Below, in pieces: positions 34,701-47,987 of a DNA stretch of 64,000 nt. The stretch is from Trifolium pratense (taxonomy: Eukaryota; Streptophyta; Magnoliopsida; Fabales; Fabaceae). The stretch is from the NCBI RefSeq assembly GCF_020283565.1, contig NC_060059.1, positions 50,845,157 through 50,909,156 of the forward strand, in the 5' to 3' direction. Position numbers and translations under genes: made by a program. Numbering within the stretch: position 1 is the first letter of the stretch; the number at the start of each line of letters is the position of its first letter. The notes below the pieces were generated by a model. That model was not told where the DNA came from. It worked only from the letters and a program-made list of their open reading frames with translations, and made no database searches.

Positions 34701-37700
34701 CATACCTGGCTTAGGAATCTCAATTGTCATGCTGTTTTTAGTAAAAAACAACATCTATGGTACTATAGACAAGTTTGATCACATTTCTATTGAACCATCA
34801 TGTCCTAGTTTACTCCTCTTCTCCTAAAACTAAAATTCTCTTGTTTCTCAACATGTTATTAGAGTGGATAGATAAACACCAAGCTGAAGATGATTTGGAA
34901 GAAAACAAAAACCTTATATACCAACAACCTGTTAGCAACATATAGTGTTGGATATATAAAAATAAAAAATAAATGCAAACTTAATATTCTGACTAATGCC
35001 TTTCTCATACAATTGTTCCTAAGTAATTGATATTTATAGATTTTGGAGATCTCCTGTGTGGATTTATTTGTTTTCAATGGTATGAAATTAATGAAAAGAT
35101 GGATTTAGATTTTGCTCTTTCTGATTTGTTATAGAAACAGTAGAATACATACCTTTGTTTTTGTTTTCAATGATATGAAATTAATGAAAGGATGGATTTA
35201 GATTTTTCTGAATTGATCCATATAAATGACGTAAAGGAATCGTAAAAAGTCAACACCTAGGCTTTGTTTGCTTATTGATTTTTGGAGGGAAAGGGAGGGC
35301 TTATTTTTGTTTTTTAAAATAAGGATACGAAAAAATGTTTTAGAAATGAATTAAGTGCAATTTAAATATTATTTGATCATTTATCGTGTTATTCTTTCAA
35401 AGTTTTTTTTAAAAAATGAAATCAAATATATATCAAAATATAGACTTAGCCCTCCAATGTGAATTAGATGCAGTTGAAGTATTATATGAGCATTTATCGT
35501 GTTATTCAAAGTTTTTTTAAAAACAAAATCAAATATATATCAAAATATAGACTTAACCCTCCAATGTCTTCCTCTCCAATAATTAACTTTCAAACAAAGT
35601 CCAAGAGTTATTGAATGCTGTAACCTCCATACATAGAAGTCATAATAATTGGAAAATGCTACTGATTGAATAATAATTGGAAAACCTTACTGATTGAATA
35701 ATAAAATACAAAGAGTTATTGAATGTGTGACCCCCAATTGCTTTTCAGAATGAGTATATTAGCAAACTACATCTTTTCATTTGGTCTGAAAACCCAATTG
35801 TTTCTTTTCTTTAAGCATCTCTTAAGTTTAAGAATATAAATATAATATATATCTTTTTGCATTCAAATTTCTATAATTTTTCTCTCCTTCCCCTGACTTT
35901 TTTTCATATCCAATTGACTGGTGCATTAATTCTCCTATACGAATCAAATTAACAACGTGCCCTCATAGTGGATTTTGAATAGGAAATGAAACAGTTGTAT
36001 AAATAAGAGAAAAATTAGGGAAATTAAGTTTAAAAAAATGTTTGAAGAAAAGAAAGAACTAGGTCTTTCTGCACACCTATTCATACACTCATAATAATTT
36101 AGTAACCGAACAATAAATTGTATGGCAGCTTTGTCCTCTCCTTTTCAGTATTGTATAAATTCCTAATCTTATACTTCATACCAAACCTAAGGATATTCTT
36201 TGTACTTTAGATGGATCCCGAACCTTGATTGATGTATCATGTTCTTGTTTATGCCTTTAATTTCAGGCATTGAAAAGTGTTGAAGAAGCTGTGATAAAAC
36301 TTGAAAATTTGCTTCAAGAATTGCATGTGTCAAGCACTAGTTCTGGAAAAGAGCATTTGAAAGCAGCCTGTTCTGACTTGGAAAAAATACGAAAACTTAA
36401 GAAAGAAGCTGAATTCCTGGAGGCGTCTTTCAGAGCAAAAGCTGATTCTCTGCAAGAGGTACACAATACCCTCCACATCCGACCTTACCCATTCCTGCAA
36501 TAGTGCATCATAGATTTCTTACGTTGAAAGTACATTAACTCTTCTATTTTTTCCTGAAATGGGAATCTTGTTTTTGGGTTTTTACTGCCAAATGGTTCTC
36601 TTACAAGTTTTGCATTTGTTGATAAAAGTAGATTGACTGATCAACATAACAATGATGGGGCTGATAATTTAAGTAGGCGTGAATGTATACTTCAGTATTG
36701 TAAAGACATAATTGACATTGCATTTGTCCTCTTTTATATGAGGCATTAATTGGCTCCGAAAAGATTAATATTAGCGGAAGGACCACTTGGCGTTCATTGA
36801 CCTTCAGGTGCCATTTTGGTACTAATAACTCAAAAACTAATAAACTAATATGATGCCAAATATGTTTGGAAGGCCTAAAAACATGCATCTCTTTCAATAA
36901 AAACTTACTTTATTAGGTGCCCTCACCCCTTTGCCTTTGTACCTAGTCATAGATCTTGCCTTCTTGGGCTCATTCGTCTTTGCTTTAAAATCTTGGTGAA
37001 GATTGGATAATAGTTTAGTAGTATGCTTGGATACTGTTTGCATTTTGCCATGGCATTTAAGGTTCATTTATAATTTTCTTTTTCAAAATAGTGGAGTAAT
37101 GTGGGTTGGACTTGATGTTATCCTTTCTTGGAACTGTGATTCATGTTATCTTGCTTGTACTGAATGGTACCTTCTATTACACTCATTCAGGGAGTTAATA
37201 GTGCTCAAACCATCAAACCGGTTGGTGAAGAGGACAGGCTAATAAAAGGGAAAAACAGGAATGACAATGTAAGGGTGGACAGGAGCAAAAGGTATCAAGG
37301 CATATTTTTATCATATCTATTTACTGGCTTCTAATAAGAAAATTACACCGCCAGATATTACTTTCTTTTGTTGTTGGTAAATGTTATATTCTGTTTAACT
37401 CTATGTAAAAGTTGCACATGTCTTTTTCAGACAAATTGGAAAATCTCGTGGATTCTGGGGCATCTTTGTACCTCCAGTCAACAGAAAGCCGGACCTGGAA
37501 CCAGATGTCGATTCTTATGTATACATTATCATCCTTATCATTTCTTTTCGTATCTTTTGTGAAAATAGAATTGCCTATTTGGTTTGCTTTTATTTCAATA
37601 ATGTATTAGTATTTGATGTTTGTCACAATCATGTTTTACTACTGCTATATCATATTTCAACAATGATCTTGTTGTCCAATGTTAGTCATTTCTAAATCGA

Positions 37701-39030
37701 CATGAAAGTAAAACTATGTTTGATTGCTGCTGCCACATCTAAGATTATCTTTGTTTTCAGAATAATTGTCGGTGGTAAATAGAAAACTCATTTAAAAAAG
37801 TGACTAGATGTCTTGGAAAGATGCAACGAGAAATATCTTTTGATTAGATACCCAATAACCACTGAGTAGTGTGTTTTAGTGAGGATAATTGAGTCATCCT
37901 GAAATTTCACGATACAGCTCTTTTGCTGCATCAAGGAAACATGGCCACTGTAACCCTGTCTCTGGAGGCATGAACCTCTCTATGACACTTCCTCCAAGCC
38001 TAGGCAGCCACATCAGGTGCCACTTCATGCAACCTTCTCTGCGTCAGGGAACTTGAGACATTGAACCTTTCTATCACCAGGGCTCTTTGCCTTATCACTT
38101 CAAGTTATTGCTGCTTTCGATGGTTGCAAATACCATATTATGCATTTAGCGCTGAGATGTTTTTTGTGTGTATGATTTTAGTTAAAGATTGTAGTGTTGT
38201 AAGAAATTTAGGATGCTTTTAATCTACTAACATTTGGAAACAAAAATAATAACAGGAAAAGTTGAAGTAGAGTTCACTAAATATTTGAATTTTATGGGGA
38301 GCAAGTGCTTTCAAAAACCCAAAGCTAAACGTTGCCATACCAAGTGTTGGATAGTCTGAATTTTGCTGATTAGTTACCAACTAGATCTTTTTATTTTAGT
38401 TTAATGTTACCAACTAGATTTGGTTATAAATTACTACATATTATTTGGCGCCGAATTGGAATTGACCTAACACAAGCCTATTTCAAGAATTTAAGAAGCT
38501 CATTTGTATGCTTTATTTTGGTTAGACTGGCGCACTCCCGCCCCTCCCCTCCCCACTCACACAACAAAAAAACTGGTTTTTAAGTTCTTCTCTCATTACT
38601 AAAAATATGGTGGGCTGTTAGTAACTCCAAAATCAAATTTGCAATGTCAGAATTCTATTGAAGCTTACAATACATTTATTTTTCTTGAAATTTACATGAA
38701 CTTGAATAGAACAGTGCTTCGTTTGTGAATACTTGGTTGAGGTTTGAGTAATATGGACTTGCTATCTTGTTTGCAGGAAAATTATATTGAACAGTCTGCA
38801 CCAAATGTAGGTGTTGTCGACCAAGAATCCAATGAAATCCACCGCTTCGAGCTTCTAAGAAATGAGCTGATGGAACTTGAGAAAAGGGTTCAAAGAAGTG
38901 CCTATCAATCAGAAAATAATGAGGTGCATCTAAACCATTTGAATTTGATGACTCAAAAGATTGAACTTATGGTCTTATTGAATAACTCCTTTTTACTTAG
39001 ATGTTGCATTATTATTATTATTATTATTAC

Positions 39031-39092
<62 letters not shown>

Positions 39093-40723
39093 GCTTCAAA
39101 GGTCTGAATTATTTGAATATTGAAGATGTTATAAGTTACAAACTAGAGGCTCTAATATATAGACCATTGTACATGAATACTAATACATGGTAATGGAGAA
39201 ACAAGGAAATAAAAATTACACAACATCATGGTGGTTATACAAGCAAAAGAAAAAGAAAAGGATGAAATATTTTATCTAAAAATAATTTTCCTTACAACAC
39301 TCCGCTTCAAGCTACTCTATTAACTTGTGACTAAATCTGCATGCCATTTGTATTGACTACTTTATCTGCCCATTTTTCCCAAATTTTATTCCCTTGAAGG
39401 CTTATTTAAATGAGTGTATGTATTGCTTTAACAGGATTTGGTGATCAGTGACGATAGGGCCCGTTATAGTGGTGATGCTGGAGATGTTCAGATGGTGAGA
39501 GTTCAGACGAAAGAAAGTATCTTACAGAAATCTTTTGATAGTTTAAAACAAACAGGAACGGTATGATTTAGTCTGACATTTTTCTTTCTTGCAAATATTA
39601 TCTTGGTTTATGAACTCATCCGCATGATCACCTTGATCAGATGAAGCTGGAAATTTGTTTCTTCACCCCATGTCTTTTAAACTAGAAGAAAAATTATCCC
39701 ATATGTGTTGTGTAGCATTTCTGATAATTTTAACATTGTTCCCTGCTCAAATATATATGATAATAATTGGCAATTAAAGTAAGTTATAGGTTAGTTCTTG
39801 TCTCTAACATCTGAGATCTAAAGTCTGCTACTTAATACACAGGATGTCTGGAGAGGAACGCAGGATGCCTGGCAAGGAACTCAACTTCTTGCTATCGATG
39901 TTGGTGCTGCAACGGGTTTGGTCAGAAGGACTTTAATAGGTGATGAATTGACTGAGAAGGAGAAGAAAGTACTTAAAAGAACCTTAACCGACATGGCTAC
40001 GGTTGTTCCTATCGGTGTTTTAATGCTAATTCCAGTGAGTTGAACACCTTTATGATTGTTCTTATTTATCAACTATATCCGAATAGCATGTCCTGTTCTT
40101 GTTAGTGAAGCCGACTATTAATTCATAGTAAAAAGATCCTGTTCAAAGGAGGCTAGGCCTCTAAATCCCGCCTTGTTCAAACTAAGAGACATGAAAACTA
40201 ATCAGAAGAGATAGCCTAAGATATAAGAAATTATTCTTAAAAGATAACCTAATATAAAACCATGGTATGAAAAATTGTTCATATCTTCTGCTCCTTATAA
40301 ATATTTAAGTGGAAGTAAAAGAACTTTCTGCTTATAGAAAATGTAAAGAGAGAACAGAGAAGGAAATGAACTTGTTTGCTATATCATATTACCATTTTCC
40401 CAATATTAGATGTTGCCTGCTAAGAAGTACAATGGTTACTTTACACAGGTTACTGCCGTTGGGCATGCAGCCATGATAGCTGCTATTCAGAGATATGTAC
40501 CATCCATGGTATACACATTCTGATTTTCTACTTCTTTCTGATCTTGTATTCAAATTTTAAATCTCTTATCATCACGTCATAAGAATTCGATATATCTTCT
40601 TCCTTGCAGATTCCGTCCACTTATGCACCAGAAAGGTTGGATCTCTTGAGGCAGCTTGAGAAAGTGAAGCAAATGAAAACCAATGATGTGGATTTAGATG
40701 AAGAAGTGGATGAAGCTAAATGA
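25721..40723 (+). CDS. LETM1-like protein, organelle inner-membrane type
   Basis: Eighteen exons join in phase to 910 aa: 25721-25764, 26873-27347, 29901-29992, 30532-30696, 30816-31203, 31665-31783, 32058-32130, 32209-32426, 32518-32562, 33415-33508, 36267-36458, 37191-37291, 37431-37518, 38777-38923, 39435-39560, 39843-40034, 40449-40508, 40610-40723. All junctions are GT-AG. The protein resembles the Arabidopsis LETM1-like proteins (At3g11560/At5g06220 group, from memory). The Ser/Arg-rich, acid-poor N-terminus looks like an organelle transit peptide. The middle has a helical region (ELDWLPFYPG, then SHWMQSFIKY) and coiled coils (ALKSVEEAVIKLENLLQEL, KKEAEFLEASFRAKADSLQE). Near the end TVVPIGVLMLIPVTAV, then RYVPSMIPSTYAPERL, matches the LETM1 membrane segment and the following conserved stretch. 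LETM1 proteins act in cation/proton balance and ribosome binding of mitochondria; this plant subgroup is uncharacterised as far as I know. The start is set by the ATG whose 44-nt exon is in phase. Introns 1, 2 and 10 carry transposon insertions. Confidence 0.9.
26183..26313 (+). mobile_element. tRNA-derived SINE in LETM1-like intron 1
   Basis: The 5' part has A-box 'gagcttagctcagttg' and B-box 'gggtttcgaacccc' like a tRNA, then a short body ending 'ctacttgaca' and a poly(A) run. The flanking sequence aattgggg(gg)aaaagttgt occurs on both sides (26164-26182 and 26314-26330), a target duplication with a 2-bp length difference. This supports LINE-driven insertion. Confidence 0.88.
28492..28938. 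mobile_element. hAT-type non-autonomous element in LETM1-like intron 2
   Basis: Termini TAGGGATGGCA and TGCCATCCCTA are perfect 11-bp inverted repeats. A perfect 8-bp duplication ATATAAAC flanks them (28484-28491 and 28939-28946), as for hAT transposons. It is 447 bp and non-coding. Confidence 0.9.
33509..36266. other. Long LETM1-like intron 10 with repeat fragments
   Basis: This 2.76-kb intron holds 'ggcttaattgcatatttagt' (about 33911), a common repeat end with 'tagtcccttatgtttatt' twice. It also has a 'ctttgtttgcttattg' / 'caaacaaagtcc' inverted pair (about 35271 and 35592) around two copies of 'caaatatatatcaaaatat'. No exon of the gene is missed by phase. Confidence 0.5.
39010..39091. repeat. 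(ATT)n microsatellite in LETM1-like intron 14
   Basis: An ATT/TTA run of about 27 units with one interruption (actgtt). Confidence 0.95.
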
Positions 40724-40792
40724 TCAGAAGCAATGAAAATTTATGTATAGCTAACATATCTTAACATTCTTCCTGGTCTGATGAAAATTTGA

Positions 40793-43563
40793 TCAGCTTC
40801 GTTCTTCTCTTTCTGAAAAATCTTTGTTGCTGCCAAATTTCTTAGAGAGGAGTTGGGCATAGATAAGTCTGTTCCACGTGTCGGGCACTCCAGGTAAACA
40901 CCAGTGGCTACAATCCTGAGGAGCATCAGGCGGAGTGCCTGGTTCCCGATATTTGGAAGGGTGGCCATCTTTCCTCAACTCCGAAAGATATGTGATGTTC
41001 AGAAAGTTGACTTTCCAGCTTCCATATTGCATCTCTTTAACAGCATCAGATATAAATATGTTGTAATACGGTTCAGTTTCGAGTTTTGTAGGGTCATTTT
41101 CTGGTTCCATGTCCTTGTCGCAGTTTCCTCCTTCATTCCATGTGCCGTTCCTGCAATTTCACTGTACAGACTCTTATCCAAAGTACTCTGAAGTGATTAC
41201 TAAAATGGGATGAGTAAATTTGATTAAGAGTTATGAAGTGAGTTAATATGCTTTTAATTTTAAGGTCCATTTGGATTGGCTTATTTAGGTGTATCTGCTG
41301 GCATAAGTACTTGTGGGATAATTTGAGAGAGCTTATGGAAACAACTTATTTTCATATGCTCTCTAATATAATTCATAAAAACATCTTATACCTTATACAA
41401 AAGCACTTTGTCTTTAATTTATCTTGTTATAGAATTAATTTATATATAAACTTTTATATGGTTAGCACTTATGATATAAACACCTAATTAAGTTGTTTGA
41501 TTTTAACTCAAGTTTGAGCCTTTGTGCAACAAATTCTGAATTGCATCCACCCTCCCCCAATTATAGCCTTACCAGTTACTACATATACATATATATCACT
41601 TCATATATGTATAGTTTTCACCATCTCAGTGAATATGGACATGATTCCTTTATGATATTTTTAATTGAGTTTGTGATCATCAATACCACATAAATGTGTT
41701 AACATACTTGCCTGTAATGAACGGGGGAATAGCTACGGAAGAAGACGAAACTCTTCATAGGATTTAGATTACCCAATGCCCATGATTTCCATGTTTGTAA
41801 GGATCTCCTAAAAGCTTCTTCCACTGTCATAGTCATATTTACCTTCCCTTTTTCCTGGAAGTACATACCTCTGCAAAATGATAGAGCTTGTTTAGATGTG
41901 TTATATGTATCAAAAGCATATATTTAAATAAAACAATCTTCACATAAACTAAGTTGTTACAAACTTTTCAGTTGCTAAACAAATTCTTTTGCATTTTTCA
42001 AACACTGAAAAATGCTTTTTTTAGAAGAAAAGAAAGGCTCGTCCAAATCAAATGATCTCAAAATAACAACTGTAGTTTTCATTGTTCACTTATGTAGAAA
42101 CACATAAGGTGTTTTAAGCAAGAGGCATGCGCGCGCACATACACTAAACATTCAGCATACTTACGACTTGATAGTTTTGTCTGAGTTCCACCAATGACCA
42201 GAATTGAAGACAAGAACATCAGCTCCCTTCCATTTAATTGAATGCCAATGCAACTCATCAAGCCTGATGGTCATTTTGATGTCATCGGATGAGTTGAGTG
42301 GTGGACGACCAGTAGGGTTCAAGAAGGGTACCCTATAATACTCAACTGTCATGTTGTATTCCTCAAATTTCATGATTAGGTAGCCCTTGTGTTTGCTTAT
42401 GGGACTTCCATTCACTTCATATATTTTTGATATGTTAGAGACCCCTTTTGTTAGCATGCAAAGTAAAGACTCCCATTGATTCCTGCCTACTGAATCACCT
42501 GCAAACACTATGCGACCATTGCGATTCCTCTCTAGGAGATCACTTGCATTGAATCTGAGCAACTCAAAATGAACCAAGAGAAGTTGATATTAGCTAGATA
42601 TTGATCATTACTTCTAAATAGTATCATACTTGTTAAATGGACCTGAATACAATTGAGTTACCCGCTTAATAACTTATTTGAGTTTCTATAAAATTTTATA
42701 AAGTATGCTGAGTCGAGTAACTCCATTTAATAACAAATTCTCTAATACTTTCTAACACATTATTTTTTATGTGGTAAAACATTCAAATGAACCTTACCTA
42801 ATTTATATGGGATCTACATGATTTTGTGGAGCTTAAAAAAAATCTATAAAAAATGTGAAAGATTTATATATTTTATTTTTCTTCTAATTTCTCCCTATAA
42901 AACCTCCCTATAAAAAATGTGAAAGAACTAATGGTCCACAAGTGTTTCTATAAACAAGGCCTCATATTCTCCTCATTGTTGACTTTTTCAAATTAAACCC
43001 CTTCTCCAAAAACACAAAAAGGATAGAAATTCACATTAAGCCATGATTTTTGCAATAGAGGTTTAACCTTATATATCAAAATAACAAAAAACACATAATA
43101 ATAATGAAATAGTAATACATAACCGATACAAACACATACATAACTATGCATGCATAATACATGCAACAAGTAAGAAAGGGTGCAAAACATGATGATAAAA
43201 AATAATTAACATTAACATGTAAGTCACATACCGTGGAAGATGGCAATCATCTGGTTGCCATCTCCATTTATGAAAGCCTTCATCTCTCCGTCCGCTTTGC
43301 CGGCACCGGAATCCGGGATCAAGGAAGGGACAATTCTCATCATACAATTGATGTGAGTTGTAATTTTCATCCCATACCCATTGGCCGTTTGAAAAATCAC
43401 ATACTTCAATTGGTAACGATTTTTGTGAATTATTTGGAGCTATATGTGACAAGAAATCAAAACTAAAAAGAGAGTGTTGATCAAAGGTAACGAGGTTGAA
43501 CCAAAACAGAGATGGTATTAAGAGGAAGAGAAAAGAGAGTGCATATGCTAATTCTCTATTCAT
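40793..43563 (-). CDS. TBL: TRICHOME BIREFRINGENCE-LIKE polysaccharide O-acetyltransferase
   Basis: Four exons (43563-43232, 42554-42165, 41870-41712, 41150-40793) join in phase to 412 aa, usual for TBL proteins. These Golgi type II membrane proteins transfer acetyl groups to wall polysaccharides. Visible: an N-terminal anchor (about 5-27), the TBL domain opening [14 protein letters not shown] with [10 protein letters not shown] and [13 protein letters not shown], the catalytic GDS motif [11 protein letters not shown] (130-132), [11 protein letters not shown], and the DxxH motif [12 protein letters not shown] (Asp373, His376). Together these give the Ser-His-Asp triad. The [12 protein letters not shown] and [13 protein letters not shown] segments suggest the TBL8-11 branch, whose members include rhamnogalacturonan/pectin acetylators; the substrate is inferred only. 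The first two introns and the phase are regular. The third intron uses a GC donor (gcaagt after ..attacag). It converges with the LETM1-like gene. Confidence 0.93.
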
Positions 43564-43960
43564 TGTTACTTTTCATAAAAAATCATGAGTCCGAAAAATT
43601 AATTAATATGTTTTATTGTGTTGTTGGTGGATGGATGATTAGGGTTCAAAATAGGTCATGCCACGAATTAAGAGCAAGTTATTTTTAAAAATTCATTTAA
43701 ATAAATAAAATCATCTAGACAAAAAAAAATATATACCGATGTGAATCTTTTTTTTATGATTGTATTTTTTTTTTTTTTTTTTGAGGTAGCATTTATTTAT
43801 GATTGTGAAAACGGTGTGAAGAAATACTGCCTGCATCAGATTTTCTCATCCCATCTGGTTAAAATCTCTTGTTTCAGGGCGTTAGCCCTCTTTTACTAAA
43901 AAAAAAAAAAAAAAAAAAAAAACTCTTGTTTTTGATAAATCAAAGTATTAATTCCCTCGA

Positions 43961-44098
43961 GGTAACTGAGATCCATTTAGGGGTTGACCTCTCTCAACAA
44001 ATACTTCTCCATACACACCGGCCAGGGATCGAACCCAAGACTAAATAATTAAGGGGTCCAAATATCTACCACTTGTACCACACTATGTTGGTAAAAAT
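43961..44098 (-). mobile_element. SINE-like element
   Basis: On the minus strand 'gtgtggtacaagtggtagat' (A-box-like) and 'cttgggttcgatccctg' (B-box-like) are spaced as in tRNA-derived SINEs. A poly(T)/poly(A) run lies just outside at about 43899-43920. Confidence 0.55.
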
Positions 44099-44506
44099 CT
44101 CTTGTTTCAATCACACATAATATTTCTTTCAACTACTACTTGGTACGTTAATGTTACCTGCCACGTTAGTACATTTCTCGCAAAAGATCATGAAGAATAA
44201 AAATAAAATATTCTCAACATTTTCTGAGTGTTAATTGTCATGAGTCTCATGTGACATGAAATTTTGTGACACTCTTTTCAGTTCATCAGGATGTTTGGTT
44301 GGATTGGACATCATCGCTTGAACACGTTTGCTACTTATATAATTCATGTTACTACAAACAAAATGTCTTACTAATGAGTTCTTACTGATAAGTGTTCTCG
44401 AACACTAAGAATTCCAATTAAAGAAACTCTTCATTTAAAAAATTAAACATTCTAATTTTCAATACGTTAACTCTACAATTTTTCATAAAATTTTCATGGT
44501 AACTAG

Positions 44507-47500
44507 TGTTGGGCAAATGGAACAACTAACTTTATTAGAGCTAGGTAAGACCTTATATAGCCATAGTACAAGACATATAAACGGTTACAACAATAAACTC
44601 ACAACACAGATGAGGTGACTTGGGCCTTGAGCTAGCTCGCGCGCTCACTATACACACATACACTTATGCAACAAGCCTAAACAACACTTACAAAGACCAA
44701 TTGACTAACACATATCTAACATAACCTCCCCTAAACTGAACTATATGAAGAATTCAGTTTATATCTTCAAGCTTACATAGCCCCAACAAATCTCTAATTC
44801 TGCAAAACTATCGAGGCTCAATGTTTTAGTCTTCTACTTGCTCAAAGGATGGGCAATGTACAAATTGAATCTTTCAATCTTTTGTTAGATCTCTAAGAAA
44901 GTGAAATCTAACATGAATATGTTTGCTTCTACCATGCATAACCGGATTCCTTGATAGCTTGATTGACAAAATTCTAGATAGCCAGATTGTTTGACAAGCA
45001 CTACTTGTTGCTGCTATGAATTCTGCCTCAGTGGTGGACAGAGTGACAATTGGTTACTTCTTTGAAGACCATGACACAACTTTTGAACAGATCATAAACA
45101 CATAGCCATATGTGCTTTTTTTGTCATCTAAATCTCCAGCATAATCTGAATCTGACCAACCAGTTAGCTTATCATCTTTGCCCTTTTCATACCATAAGCC
45201 ATAGCTAGTGGTTCCTTTCAAATATCAAAGAATTCTCTTTACATCAGCTACATGAATTTATGTAGGTCTCTCCAGGAATCTAACAACTAAACATACTAAG
45301 AAAGCTAAATCAGGTCTAGTGGCAAGAAGATGCATTAGACAACCAACCATTTGCTTGTAGTTAGTTGAATCACAAGCTATCCCAGTTTCATCTTTCTTCA
45401 ACTTGTTGCCAGGCATTGTTGGATTGGATACACTGTTGCAATTCTCCATGTTGAATTTCTTTAGAATTTCGCAAGCATATTTCTGCTGATGCATAAAGAT
45501 ACCTTCCTTTGTCTGCTTTACTTCAATTCCAAGAAAATATCTCATTCTACCCAAGTCAGTCATAGCAAAGTTCTTTTCCATAGAAATTTTAAAACTGTCA
45601 AACAATTTTTTATCATTACTAGTGAAGATTAGATCATCAACATACAAACTTACAATAATGATTTTGTCACCAGCTTCCTTCTTTAAAAATAGAGTGTGTT
45701 CATGAGCACATTTAAGAAATCATTCTTTGCAGAAATATGCCTCAATTTTGTTGTACCAAGCTCTTGGAGCTTGTTTCAATCCATAAAGAGATTTCTTCAA
45801 TCTATACACCATTTCTTTCGTTTGCTTTTGATAGACTAATGGTTGCTCCACATATACTTCCTCATCCAATTCACCGTGTAAAAAGGCACTTTTAACATCA
45901 AGTTGAAACACACATACCAGTTTCTAGCTGCAACTATAGCTAGAATAGTCCTTATTGTAATCTATACCATGTTGCTGAGAGTAGCCTTTAGCTACCAATC
46001 TTGCTTTATGTTTTTCAATTTTACCTTGCTCATTGTATTTTGTCTTCTATATCCATTTAACTCCAATCTTCTTTGCTCCAGGAGGTAAATTTGTCAACTC
46101 CCATGTATCATTGCTTTCAATAGCTCCAATTTCAGTATCCATAGCCTGTTTCCAAACTCCATGTTTAGCTGCTTCATTGTATGTGATAGGATCTTCACTT
46201 GGGCTGAAGAAGGCTTGACTGTCACTACTTTCACCAGTTTCACATTCATTAGTGTCATTAGTCTCATAATTATTGAGATAGCCAGGCCTTCTTAAAACTC
46301 TTTTTCCTAATTCATTTTCATCATTGCTATCTTCTGAATTAGGTACTTCTAGGTTGGTCAAATCTTCACTTTGTGTATCACTTGCATGTTCTTCTATTTC
46401 ATTCACATTCTCACTTCGATTGTTGAGTAAGTCTCAGCATCATCAAAGTTACATATTTGTCCGCTTGTATTGGACCTTTCAGTTTCTTTGTTCTCCCAAT
46501 TTCACTGCTTGTTTTCATCAAATCTTACATCTTTGCTTACAATAATCTTCTTCTTAATTGGGTCATACAACTTATAGGCCTTAGATTCTTCACTTATGCC
46601 CAAGTGAACACAAACTATGCTCTTATCATCTAGCTTCTTTCTCAAGTTATCTGGTATTTGTATATAAGCAATACAACCAAAAATTTTAAAGTGACTTACT
46701 GATGGCTTGATTCCACTCGAAGCTTCTTCTAGAGTTATATCTTTTACTACAAAAGTGGGGCATCTGTTGAGTATGTGCACAACCCAATTGACTACTTCAG
46801 GCCAGAAAGTTTTTGGAACATTCTTCTCATTGATCATGCATCTAACCATATTCATTATGGTTATATTCTTCCTTTAAGAAACTCCATTTTGATGAGGTGT
46901 GTAAGTTGTAGTGAGTTTCTTTTTTATTCCATGAAGATCACAAAATTCATTGGAAGTAGTAGAAGTGTATTTTCCTCCCCTATCGGTTCTTAAACATTGA
47001 ATCATCTGTTTTGACTCATTTTCAGCCAATGCCTTGAATTTCAAAAACATAGCTAGTGCCTCAGATTTTTCATTCATGAAATAGATCCATGTCTTTCTGT
47101 TCAAGTCATCACTGAATGTGATAAAGTATGTCTTTTTTCCATTTGATTCAGGGTTGATTGGACCACAAATATTTGAATGAATTAGTTCCAATTTGAGCTA
47201 GCTCTCCAAGAGCTTTTCTTAGGTTTAGCTTCCTTCCGTTGTTTTCCCTTCATACAGTTTGTGCATTTTTCATTTGGTTGCTTCAATTTTGGCAAACCAA
47301 TAACCATTTCCTTTTGAGCCAACACATTGATTTCTTTGAAGCTTAAGTGGCCATAACTCTGATGCTATAGTGTAGCATCATTGTTTTTTGAAACTTTTAG
47401 ACAGTGAGGGACTATGACTGGAGCTTTGATCACAAACATTTTGTTCAAAGTCATATGAGTGGCCATAATCAAATGCTTCAAATCTATCAATCTGATATGA

Positions 47501-47987
47501 TCTGCAGCCTTTTGTTGTTCTTGTGTTGCTCCTGCAAGAGCAATTGTGACTTCATTCTCAATGAGACTCCAATACTCTTTGGATCTCAACAAATTTTCCA
47601 TAAGCATGGACTAGTGATCGTAATGTCCATCAAATCTGGGAATTGATGGTTGCATGAAGTTGCTTGATTCAGCCATGGAAGCTTCAAGCAAGAAAGGCTA
47701 AGAATCTTTGTGTAACTAATTGCGGTTATGAACAAAGAGAGTGGATCAGATTCAACCAGGCTTTGATACCAATTGTTGGGAAAATGGAACAACTAGATTT
47801 ATTAGAGTTAGGCAAGGCCTTACATAGCCATAGTACAAGACATATAAACGGTTACAACAATAAACTCACAACACAGATGAGGTGACTTGGGCCTCAAGCT
47901 AGCTCGCGCGTGCCCACTACACAAACTACACATGCAACAAGCCTAAACAACACTTACAAAGACCAAATGACTAACACATATCTAACA
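44507..47987 (-). mobile_element. Ty1/copia retrotransposon with both LTRs, internally deleted and disabled
   Basis: LTRs of 215 and 214 bp (44507-44721, 47774-47987; TGTTGGG..TCTAACA) flank it, with near-duplication actag/actac. On the minus strand, from 47771: PBS-like TGGTATCAAAGCC; gag start (MAESSNFMQPSIPRFDGHYD, stop after it, then MLMENLLRSKEYWSLIENEV). A deletion joins gag directly to the GAG-pre-integrase region (YGHLSFKEINVLAQKEM), so the zinc knuckle and protease are missing. Then come integrase (RTDRGGKYTS.. and TYTPHQNGV, ending in a stop) and RT ([20 protein letters not shown], then [12 protein letters not shown] and the active-site MYVDDLIFTSN). RNase H is decayed, and there is a PPT (about 'gtttaggggaggtta') before the 3' LTR. 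At least five stops or shifts break pol. Its LTRs differ by roughly 10%, so it is not recent. Confidence 0.9.
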
